31,693 nt of DNA from a virus: IMG/VR virus record IMGVR_UViG_3300020470_000119, positions 1 to 31,693 of that record; one strand, written 5' to 3'. Shown here piece by piece: positions 7,064-13,100 of this stretch. The notes under the pieces were generated by a model. That model searched no databases. It was not told where the DNA came from and saw only the letters and a list, made by a program, of their open reading frames with translations. Positions within the stretch are counted from its first letter, which is position 1. Each line of letters begins with the position of its first letter. The position numbers and the translations under genes were made by a program.

Positions 7064-7205
7064 CATCATCATCCCAAACTTCATCAACATCGTTATCTTT
7101 GACAGGTTGAGTATATGCTTCTGTATCAGAATATATCTCAGACTCTAATTCCTCTACAATCTCCTTAAGAGCCATAGTCAATACTTTTAACTTTGCTCTA
7201 TTCAT
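7047..7205 (-). CDS. Small acidic hypothetical protein (52 aa)
   Basis: A short frame starts MNRAKLKVLTMALKEIVEEL, continues SEIYSDTEAYTQPVKDNDVD and ends EVWDDDDGYPD. Its ATG overlaps the TAG of the upstream 78-codon gene in an ATGAATAG arrangement, and its end overlaps the start of the MATPID gene by 17 bases, so it fills the only gap between two conserved genes in an otherwise overlapping operon. That context and the amphipathic helix followed by an acidic tail support translation. No family recognised. Confidence 0.6.
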   Translation of the reverse strand: MNRAKLKVLTMALKEIVEELESEIYSDTEAYTQPVKDNDVDEVWDDDDGYPD

Positions 7206-7434
7206 TTAAGGATTGTTTAGATGGTTGTCTAAAATACTTGTTTATTACCTCTATTTGATCATGATAACGAGCAATCTTGTCTAACTCACATTGGATTGCT
7301 TCCGTTATATCAGAATGTTCGCCAATACCTGCTGGATGCTCCAAATAGACATTTACATTAGCTTTGTGTTTTTCAATCTCTCCAGTAGCATGGGATAGCA
7401 CTGCCCTGAGTAGTTGTTCTCGCATGTGTAACAT
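7198..7434 (-). CDS. Conserved cyanophage hypothetical protein (helical)
   Basis: The 78-residue protein contains MREQLLRAVLSHATGEIEKH and AGIGEHSDITEAIQCELDKI, then a QIEVINKYF helix; it looks like a helical hairpin and belongs to a family I recall in many T4-like cyanophages. The ATG at 7434 has AAGGAG six bases upstream, so MLHMREQ is the likely start; MREQ (7425) is the alternative. It is the first gene after a terminator with an overlapping sigma70 promoter and heads the operon running through thyX and the oxygenase triplet. Function unknown. Confidence 0.8.
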   Translation of the reverse strand: MLHMREQLLRAVLSHATGEIEKHKANVNVYLEHPAGIGEHSDITEAIQCELDKIARYHDQIEVINKYFRQPSKQSLNE

Positions 7435-7452
7435 AAAATTCTCCTTTTCGGT

Positions 7453-7481
7453 ATTATACTACAAAAAAAGAGGGGTGTCCA
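7453..7481 (-). promoter_or_regulatory. Sigma70 promoter embedded in a terminator
   Basis: Minus-strand TGGACA (7481-7476) is followed by a 17-base spacer and TATAAT (7458-7453). The -35 box lies in the loop and stem of the upstream terminator hairpin, and the spacer contains its seven-T tract. Transcription would start near 7446, giving a short leader with AAGGAG before the ATG at 7434. One mismatch from consensus makes this a strong early promoter candidate for the small-gene/thyX/2OG operon. Confidence 0.7.
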
Positions 7482-7487
7482 CCCCTC
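7463..7487 (-). terminator. Rho-independent terminator
   Basis: The inverted repeat GAGGGGTG/CACCCCTC (arms at 7487-7480 and 7477-7470 on the minus strand) is followed by seven Ts (7469-7463), ten bases after the TAA of the 47-codon gene. It ends the riboswitch-controlled transcript and overlaps the promoter of the next operon. Confidence 0.85.
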
Positions 7488-7496
7488 CTTTAAATT

Positions 7497-7640
7497 TTAA
7501 CTACAAGGTTTTGCCTTGCTTTTGCACTTTATGCCTCGATACATGAGATCAAGGTTTCGTTGTTGTGCTGCTTGTGCAAGGATTTCCTTGCGATAAGCAT
7601 CAGTGTCGTATTCGACACCACGGTAAGTGACCTTTGCCAT
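7497..7640 (-). CDS. DUF4278-like small protein (47 aa)
   Basis: The frame reads MAKVTYRGVEYDTDAYRKEI, then LAQAAQQRNLDLMYRGIK and CKSKAKPCS. The TYRGVEYD start and the second YRG unit resemble DUF4278, a short family in cyanobacteria and their phages with no known function. AAGG lies eight bases before the ATG and is part of a small TACC-TAA-GGTA stem (7657-7647), which could mask it. A glutamine-aptamer-like core ends about 30 bases upstream, and a terminator follows directly, so this is the last gene of the leader transcript. Too short for the usual ORF cutoff, but well supported by context. Confidence 0.75.
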   Translation of the reverse strand: MAKVTYRGVEYDTDAYRKEILAQAAQQRNLDLMYRGIKCKSKAKPCS

Positions 7641-7667
7641 TTTGGTTACCTTAGGTAGGGTGGATTA

Positions 7668-7870
7668 GACCCGTTCCTTCAGTCGGCTTTTGCGTCCCAG
7701 TGACATTCCAAACCCTCTACATCTCTATAATAGTTCTTATAGATCTCAACTATATCTGCCCTCGTAGAGGGAGATAAGTCTTTCTTTCCATTAACTCTTT
7801 CTATCATTACTGATAGATCAGAGCATGTAAAGGCAGCAGCGATTAGGAATTCCATACTGGAATGAACGAT
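7668..7870 (-). promoter_or_regulatory. Second glutamine-aptamer-like element with a 58-codon ORF in its P2 loop
   Basis: The 3' half at 7701-7668 has the hallmark core GGGACGCAAAAG, then GACTGAAGGAACGG, of glutamine riboswitches (glnA / Downstream-peptide RNAs). No local partner strands exist, but the copy ATCGTTCATTCCAGT at 7870-7856 supplies them: CGUUC (7868-7864) pairs with GAACG (7676-7672) as P1, and UUCCAGU (7862-7856) pairs with ACUGGGA (7701-7695) as a seven-pair P2 with one GU. The ORF starts at the next base (7855) and its stop codon UGA (7681-7679) lies in the conserved CUGAAGG. The split architecture is inferred from complementarity only. Confidence 0.55.
7679..7855 (-). CDS. 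Riboswitch-associated small protein (58 aa)
   Basis: The frame reads MEFLIAAAFTCSDLSVMIER, then VNGKKDLSPSTRADIVEIYK and ends CHWDAKAD. A hydrophobic start with CT, two helices and a Cys near the end (C11, C51) resembles short proteins I recall in marine cyanobacteria and cyanophages. It follows the first aptamer and has no Shine-Dalgarno; TTCCA-GTA-TGGAA around the ATG could form a local hairpin. Its last codons (HWDAKAD and stop) are read from the conserved core of the second aptamer, so this DNA is dual-purpose. It would be a 'downstream peptide' in the sense of the Downstream-peptide RNA motif. Function unknown. Confidence 0.75.
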   Translation of the reverse strand: MEFLIAAAFTCSDLSVMIERVNGKKDLSPSTRADIVEIYKNYYRDVEGLECHWDAKAD

Positions 7871-7871
7871 A

Positions 7872-7917
7872 ACCCGTTCCGAGTCGGCTTACTTGCGTCC
7901 CTTATGGGATGAACGAT
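7872..7917 (-). promoter_or_regulatory. Glutamine riboswitch aptamer (glnA / Downstream-peptide type)
   Basis: Minus-strand ATCGTTCATCCCATAAGGGA, then CGCAAGTAAGCCGACTCGGA and ACGG, folds as a three-way junction: P1 CGUUC (7915-7911) with GAACG (7879-7875), P2 UCCC-AUAA-GGGA (7909-7898), and a short P3 around GCCGACU. The joining GACGCAAGUAAG matches the conserved core of cyanobacterial glutamine riboswitches, also recorded in a marine cyanophage. Compared with the second copy the GAAGG segment before the P1 strand is shorter. It starts about 10 bases after a TATAAT box and precedes the 58-codon ORF, so it probably controls that ORF in response to glutamine. Confidence 0.75.
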
Positions 7918-7923
7918 ATGTGC

Positions 7924-7952
7924 ATTATAACACATTACTATGTATAAGACCA
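7924..7952 (-). promoter_or_regulatory. Promoter of the riboswitch transcript
   Basis: TATAAT (7929-7924) has only a poor -35 (TGGTCT, 7952-7947, 17-base spacer), as expected of an activator-dependent promoter. An alternative -10 of the TAN3T type, TAATGT, lies at 7937-7932. Transcription from TATAAT would begin right at the start of the first aptamer. Confidence 0.6.
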
Positions 7953-7956
7953 GTTT

Positions 7957-7972
7957 TGTAACATTTGTTACA
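7957..7972 (-). promoter_or_regulatory. NtcA-type operator TGTA-N8-TACA
   Basis: The 16-base perfect inverted repeat TGTAACATTTGTTACA contains GTA-N8-TAC, the consensus site of NtcA, the cyanobacterial nitrogen regulator that is activated by 2-oxoglutarate. It lies upstream of a weak-35 promoter. Spacing to the next TAN3T box (7937-7932) is 20 bases and to TATAAT is 28; NtcA-activated promoters usually have about 20-24, so the first is in range. NtcA sites are known in cyanophages; here one precedes a glutamine-aptamer leader. Confidence 0.65.
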
Positions 7973-7987
7973 TAAATCCTGTGGCTC

Positions 7988-8010
7988 AAAAAAATTCCCG
8001 AATTTTTTTT
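7988..8010 (-). terminator. A/T-rich inverted repeat, possible terminator of the epimerase gene
   Basis: AAAAAAATTC and GAATTTTTTT flank a two-base centre just past the stop of the SDR gene at 8016. The stem is nearly all A-T with T runs on both strands, so it could end transcription weakly in either direction and insulate the NtcA/riboswitch promoter. Confidence 0.45.
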
Positions 8011-8015
8011 CCCGA

Positions 8016-8783
8016 TTATCTGAAACGAAAGTTCGGTTTTCCCTCAGGAATCGAATCCAAAACTTTTTCTCTTGGAAACCAACCAAGCTCACGCAAGGCA
8101 GTAGTGTCAGCACATGTAACATCTCTCTCGCCTGGTGTGTTCTCCTTGACTGGTAGATTTGCCTGACCAAATGCTTCTGCCAATTCTCTGACTGGTATAG
8201 CCTCACCTGTTCCAACATCAATGTGTCCAGTATATGTACTAGACATTAGGTAACAGATTGCTCTAGCAACATCCTTAACATGAATCCAATCTCTCTTATG
8301 ATTAGTAATATACTTAGCAGTCTTGTCTTGCAGCATTCTGAATAACATGTCAGACCTACTGTTCTCACCATAAACAGTCTGGAACCTCATCCCTACACTA
8401 TTAGGTGGTGCTTGTAATTCATTGACCTTCTTAGTAATACCATAAGGATTTTGCCACCACTCCTCTACCTGTGCTGAACTAGCATAGAGTAGTCTGACAT
8501 TATATCTCCTACAATATTCAAAAATAGGTTTAGACTTCTCTACATTATTCTCCCAGAATACATCAGGATTATCTAAACTGCCTCTGATGTTAGCAAATGC
8601 TGCGAGATGTATGACATAATCATATGGTTTCTCAAACATGCTGATCTCAGACTGAAAATCCCCAATATCATCGGGGAAATCTATACCATCAACTAGGTAT
8701 CCGTAGCCTGCATCATGTCTAAGGTGATTGAAGACATAACTGCCTATGAATCCCTTATGACCAGTAACAAGAATCTTTGTCAT
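8016..8783 (-). CDS. NAD-dependent sugar epimerase/dehydratase (extended SDR)
   Basis: The 255-residue protein has the Rossmann motif GHKGFIGS (8-15), HLAAFANIRGS as the substrate-loop region, and the catalytic triad region YASSAQVEEWWQNPYGITKK, giving Ser and Tyr-x3-Lys. RDWIHVKDVARAI and DVGTGEAIPVRELAE are typical of UDP/GDP-sugar epimerases and dehydratases. It probably converts a nucleotide sugar for surface or virion glycosylation, though which sugar cannot be told. It is shorter than most family members (about 300+). The ATG overlaps the upstream gene by four bases (8780-8783). It is separate from the HldD-like gene at 13186. Confidence 0.85.
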   Translation of the reverse strand: MTKILVTGHKGFIGSYVFNHLRHDAGYGYLVDGIDFPDDIGDFQSEISMFEKPYDYVIHLAAFANIRGSLDNPDVFWENNVEKSKPIFEYCRRYNVRLLYASSAQVEEWWQNPYGITKKVNELQAPPNSVGMRFQTVYGENSRSDMLFRMLQDKTAKYITNHKRDWIHVKDVARAICYLMSSTYTGHIDVGTGEAIPVRELAEAFGQANLPVKENTPGERDVTCADTTALRELGWFPREKVLDSIPEGKPNFRFR

Positions 8784-9175
8784 TCTTTTCTTTTTTTCTT
8801 TTTGGGTGTTGGAACAGGAGGGTTACCCCACATCGCAGGGTTTCTTGTACCGTTTGTATATCCTATCTTCTTGAGACCACGCTTAAGTTTGTCCCAATAA
8901 AAATCAAAGACATCTACTCTCTTACTAGCAATCACTATATCATAGTGTATCTTGTCAGAGTTATCAACAGTATACTCTACCAAATATGAATTGGTAGGTA
9001 ATGATTTGACATTAGATTTCTCCAATGAACAATCAGGTGCATGGATATTAATCCAATACTTTTCTTTTGCTTCTTTCCTGTCTTCAGGAGTCCAGATTTT
9101 AGACTCTTCCACCCCAGACGATATCGGGGTAGGCTTCTTTAACGACTGGGAAGCTGCATCTGTATTTTTTGGCAA
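8780..9175 (-). CDS. Conserved cyanophage hypothetical protein, basic C-terminus
   Basis: The 131-residue protein ends in a lysine tail (PKKKKRKE) and contains WTPEDRKEAKEKYWINIHAP and VDVFDFYWDKLKRGLKKIGY. The frame has no ATG near its start: it opens with TTG at 9175, which has AAAGGA about eight bases upstream but overlaps the upstream gene by 77 bases, or with GTG at 9112 (overlap 14). The visible Shine-Dalgarno favours TTG. Its TGA overlaps the epimerase ATG. The sequence suggests a small nucleic-acid-binding or scaffold protein, but no family is recognised. Confidence 0.65.
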   Translation of the reverse strand: MPKNTDAASQSLKKPTPISSGVEESKIWTPEDRKEAKEKYWINIHAPDCSLEKSNVKSLPTNSYLVEYTVDNSDKIHYDIVIASKRVDVFDFYWDKLKRGLKKIGYTNGTRNPAMWGNPPVPTPKKKKRKE

Positions 9176-9548
9176 GTTTCTTGTCCTTTACTAAACATAA
9201 TACTTCAGCCTCAAGTGGATCTAAGGCTTCAAGGAGTTGAATAAACAATACCTCTCTTCGAGTATTGGTTATGTCGTAGTTACCCCCTTCAATAAAATTA
9301 TACAGCGTTCTGTACTCAGATGCAAGCTTGCTGGTTGCTTCTGGTGTTGGTGATGGATTAGGTGTATAAGGTACTTCACCTTCTGGCAAAGCACTCTTAA
9401 GACTCTCATCATAATTCCAGATAAGACAATACCTCAATGCTTTGGAGTCGTACTGTCTTAATACATCTATCTTTTTATCTTTAGTCTTAGCTTTGTGAAC
9501 AGCATCTAAGACTTCATGAACCGTTGGTTTCGGTGGTAGTTTTGCCAT
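9099..9548 (-). CDS. DUF6433-like conserved cyanophage protein
   Basis: The 149-residue protein begins MAKLPPKPTVHEVLDAVHKA and continues KTKDKKIDVLRQYDSKALR. This N-terminus, the central LPEGEVPY, and the C-terminal LLEALDPLEAEVLCLVKDKK and VVKEAYPDIVW match a family (DUF6433) found in T4-like phages of cyanobacteria and other marine hosts. The function is not established. It is mostly helical with a Pro-rich linker (TPNPSPTPEA). Its end is overlapped by the following gene. Confidence 0.8.
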   Translation of the reverse strand: MAKLPPKPTVHEVLDAVHKAKTKDKKIDVLRQYDSKALRYCLIWNYDESLKSALPEGEVPYTPNPSPTPEATSKLASEYRTLYNFIEGGNYDITNTRREVLFIQLLEALDPLEAEVLCLVKDKKLAKKYRCSFPVVKEAYPDIVWGGRV

Positions 9549-9563
9549 GATAATTTCAAAAAG

Positions 9564-9791
9564 TTAATCGTCGTCTTCTTCATCCTCAAGATTGTCAAAT
9601 CTAAATGCAATCAATGATTCAGGTATGATATTCCCATTCTCATCATACATTTCAGGATGACTGGGAGGGTTAATGTTAGGTCTATCATGATGATAGAACA
9701 TGTACTCACGAAGTACCCATCCTAACATGACTGATACAATAGCAGTCAGAATAATAAAGAAAGATCCGAAGACCAATGATGTTGCTAACAT
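9564..9791 (-). CDS. Small membrane protein, one TM helix
   Basis: The 75-residue protein has a hydrophobic helix at about residues 3-27 (SLVFGSFFIILTAIVSVMLG), followed by a charged tail with HPEMYDENGNIIPESL and an acidic end (DNLEDEEDDD). The HPEMYDENGNIIP pattern is one I recall from other cyanophages. The N-out or N-in topology is unclear. A late promoter lies about 60 bases upstream, so the protein would be made late and sit in the cytoplasmic membrane; roles in lysis timing or membrane remodelling are only guesses. Confidence 0.75.
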   Translation of the reverse strand: MLATSLVFGSFFIILTAIVSVMLGWVLREYMFYHHDRPNINPPSHPEMYDENGNIIPESLIAFRFDNLEDEEDDD

Positions 9792-9851
9792 TTTCTTGCT
9801 CGCTAGGGTTTACAGAAGTTAGAAACTTTGTACCTCCATGCTAATTGATTT

Positions 9852-9858
9852 TATTTAG
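9852..9858 (-). promoter_or_regulatory. Late promoter CTAAATA
   Basis: Minus-strand CTAAATA followed by AAAT at 9858-9852 lies between glutaredoxin and the membrane-protein gene and matches the cyanophage late box. The leader to the ATG at 9791 is about 55 bases. Confidence 0.6.
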
Positions 9859-9863
9859 CAAGT

Positions 9864-10109
9864 TTAAACGAGACTATTTTCTTTGAAATATTCAGCAAGC
9901 TCAGCAGCACCTCCAATCCTAATTCTCTCATGACTTTTGGTGTCAACAATGACCTGAGGAAATTGCTTAGTACCAAACTCATTTTCAAAATCTTCAATAG
10001 AAAAATGCTGACCTAAAGTATACACCACATGTTGTTGCTTTGTCAACTCCATCAGTTCCTTAACTTTTTCACAGTAGTTGCATCCATCCATTGAGTATAC
10101 TACGAACAT
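9864..10109 (-). CDS. Glutaredoxin
   Basis: The 81-residue protein has the dithiol active site C10-N-Y-C13 near the N-terminus (VVYSMDGCNYCEKV), the cis-proline segment KQFPQVIVD and the GSH-binding GG in RIGGAAELAEYF. Together these give a complete thioredoxin-fold glutaredoxin. It probably reduces ribonucleotide reductase or other disulfides, as T4 NrdC does. It follows a perfect TATAAATA late box, which is unusual for a nucleotide-metabolism helper and may mean a late role such as redox control during virion assembly. Confidence 0.93.
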   Translation of the reverse strand: MFVVYSMDGCNYCEKVKELMELTKQQHVVYTLGQHFSIEDFENEFGTKQFPQVIVDTKSHERIRIGGAAELAEYFKENSLV

Positions 10110-10127
10110 TTTCTCAGGTTAAAATAA

Positions 10128-10135
10128 TATTTATA
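10128..10135 (-). promoter_or_regulatory. Late promoter TATAAATA
   Basis: An exact T4 late-promoter octamer on the minus strand at 10135-10128. It overlaps the TAA stop of the fibre gene (10133-10131) and lies 19 bases before the glutaredoxin ATG. Confidence 0.75.
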
Positions 10136-13100
10136 GGTAGGTAGGTTCTCCGTCTTGTCCTCCATACACAACGATGTTAACATCTCGTAGGTCTTCAACA
10201 GCAGGGATCCCGTTGTATATTGTAACACCAAATCCCGTTGTTGTCCTGTCATATACTGTTCCCCTGACCAAACCACCTGGGAAGTTGTTAGTACCTCTAC
10301 CATTAATGACTACAGCATAGTTATTATCCTTCATTGCATCAGCAAAGTTAACTGTGTAAACACCAGTAGATACTTGTTCGATTGAGCTGACATTATGTGA
10401 ACGATCTCCAGGAGTATAGTCACTGTTACCTACACCTAAATTAGTATTCATATACCATGCAGTAGCACGACCCTCAAACATCTGAGTGTGTGTACATGTC
10501 TTCAGACCTGCAAGGTTCTTATACTCTCCAACCTTTACAAACTTATGGAACTCATGGTTAAACACCTGAACAGAGTTACCCATACTGCCACCAGTACTAC
10601 CAACACCTGCACCATAATAGAATAACTGTGGTGTCTCTTCAGTAACTTCAATCTCTGTATAAGATCCAGTTACAGTAACACCTTGAGTCATCTTAGAAGG
10701 ACTGGTAGTACCAAATCCTACTGGATCACCTGATGCTGCATAGTAAAACTCAATAGGATAGTTTGCCTGTTGTGCAGCGTTCTCAAATCTATATGTCTGT
10801 CCTACCTCAAACCTTAAGTAAGGTGAATTATATCCTTGAATATTAACTGTCCTATCAGATCCAATACCATTGTACCTGTGGTTGATAGTCTTACCACCAA
10901 TGGTAACAGGTAATGGTTTAAAGTTACCCTGAAACTCTGTGTAAAGACTCTTAGAGGTCTCTGCAGCACCTGTTAAGGTAGAGAACGATGAAGTTTGTGC
11001 GAAGTTAGCATTGAGGGCATTGGAAGCGATCCCTGAGTTAGTTGCGAAGGTTGCTACACCACACTTGTCAGAGTAACTAGCAACACCACAGATATCAGCA
11101 TGAGGAACCTTCTGTACTGAAAGTGTAGTACTACCATTAACTAATGCACCCACATCTATACTTAAACCAAAATCTATGGTTGATGCAGTACCTACAACAG
11201 ATCCATCATCCTTTACTTCGATACCACTACCAACTGCAGTGATATTAGTAAGCATACTACCATCACCATAGAACTTATCGTATGTTCTAATAGGATTGTA
11301 AGATACAATATCAAAGTTAGTTCCAACTCCTAAAGCTAAACTAGCAGTAGCAGCATTACCTGTCGTACTCTGAGAAACAACAGCTTCAGTCGCTAACCCT
11401 GCTAATGTAGCATAGTCAGCAACACCTGCTGTATCTGCACGAGTGACAGCAACACCAACAGCAAGACTCTGAGCAGTTAATGCAGTACCTACTATGTTTG
11501 GTACACTAACTGTTACAATACCAGCAGAGATAGGAGATACATTTAAATATTCCCCAAAGTTTATAGTAGCAGCAACACCAATCGGTGACATATTATTACT
11601 GATACTGACACCAAACCCTGCAGCAGTTACACCAGTAATTTGAGAACCATCACCAACAAATGCTGTGGCAGTTATGACACCAGTAGTATTAACATCACCA
11701 TCTGTTCCAACTCCAGTAGCTCCCTCATCAATAGGTGCAGTGTAAGCAGCAAATGCTACATCAGTTCTGGATGCTCTAGTAACTAGAGTTTGGTCTTTAG
11801 CAAGACCTATATTGTCTATCGTTAAATCTTGTAGTGGTTTTAATCTCAAACCAAACAAGAAATAATCAGCAAGAGTAAAGGTACTGATATCACCTGAAGC
11901 AATACCAACAGAGACTGAAGCACTTCTATCAGAGTTTCTATTGGATACATGTATCGTTGCTACACCATCATTAGTAGCAGTTACTAGACCTACATTATCA
12001 TTGATCTGAGGAAAAGCAGTACTACTAATGTATGAGTTCTGACTACCTAATAATTTTGCAACATCTAATTTAACATTAGGAAAACTCTTAGATGCTATTG
12101 CAACAAAACTTACACCAGGTTCAGATGATGTAACAAATATTCTATCTCCTGCCTTTAAAGTTATATCTTCATACAGTGCATTGCCTCCCACTTCCATCGG
12201 GATACCATAAGCAAGATAATCAGAATCTTTATGACCAGCATCAGTTGATACAATATTAAACTTTCCAGTCATAGCTGGGTGTGATGTACACTGATAATAT
12301 AATGTATCAGGTGCATCATCAGGGACATCAAATGTTACTAAACTATTACCAGGAACACCATTAGCATCGTTGCCAGTAACACCATTAGTATAAGGAGTGT
12401 TACCACCACCTATTGCTGGTCCTGTTTGAATTCTAAAAGGATGAGCTCCACCAGCACCAGTACCTACATGATTTGCAGTACCAGTTACATTTGCATAATT
12501 AATATGGAAAGGATGTCCTGGAGCATTGACAACAAAGTTTATAGTATCTCCTTCAGTGATAGTAACATTTAAATTGTCTCCACTAACAGCACCAAGTCTA
12601 TCATTACCTGATAAAGTATAAGCACCAGAACCATTATTAGTTACATTAATAGTATAACTATTACCTCCACTACCTGACTGGACAATAATCTGTCCGTTCA
12701 TTGGTCCATGATACTCACAATTATAATAATAAGTATTAGCTGAATCACCACTAGCAGTAATCCAAGATACAGTTCCAGTCTCAGAACCCTGTCCAGTTGC
12801 AGTGTTTTGACCGTAATTATCAACGCCTGTTAATAATTTAAAAGTATATTTTACACCTCTTATAAGTGTTATATCAGGATCATACTGTGGAACATCACCA
12901 ATATCTCCACCAGTAAACTTATAATCATCTGCATTATCAGCATCAACAAAATAATCTACCTGCTCTGGACTTCTACTAATAGAAACAGAATGAGTTAATT
13001 CATCCTCAACCTGATTCGATGCTGAAACAGAAAGAGTAACTAACTGGGTAGCAGTATACAGTAGGGTGTTGGTTATAGTACCCTTCTGATAAGTCGTTTT

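Noticed and set aside
7435-8015. tRNA gene or CRISPR array in the small-gene region
   Set aside because: No cloverleaf with CCA-type acceptor or T-loop GTTCGANNC was seen, and the two repeated blocks are aptamer cores, not spaced repeats.
7925-8221. Minus-strand 98-codon frame across the end of the SDR epimerase
   Set aside because: Its frame is a shadow of the conserved epimerase gene and it runs through the terminator-like repeat, NtcA site and promoter.
8715-9194. Plus-strand frames of 61-80 codons over 8715-9194
   Set aside because: Opposite conserved minus-strand genes, no ribosome sites, no recognisable protein pattern.
10100-10303. 67-codon minus frame at the end of the large fibre
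   Set aside because: Out-of-frame overlap with the fibre C-terminus and the glutaredoxin promoter; no conserved features.
11341-11480. Short Ala/Thr/Val repeats in the large fibre as a DNA repeat element
   Set aside because: The similarity is at protein level (GVA-ATxAGxA units) and typical of cyanophage fibres, not an inserted element.
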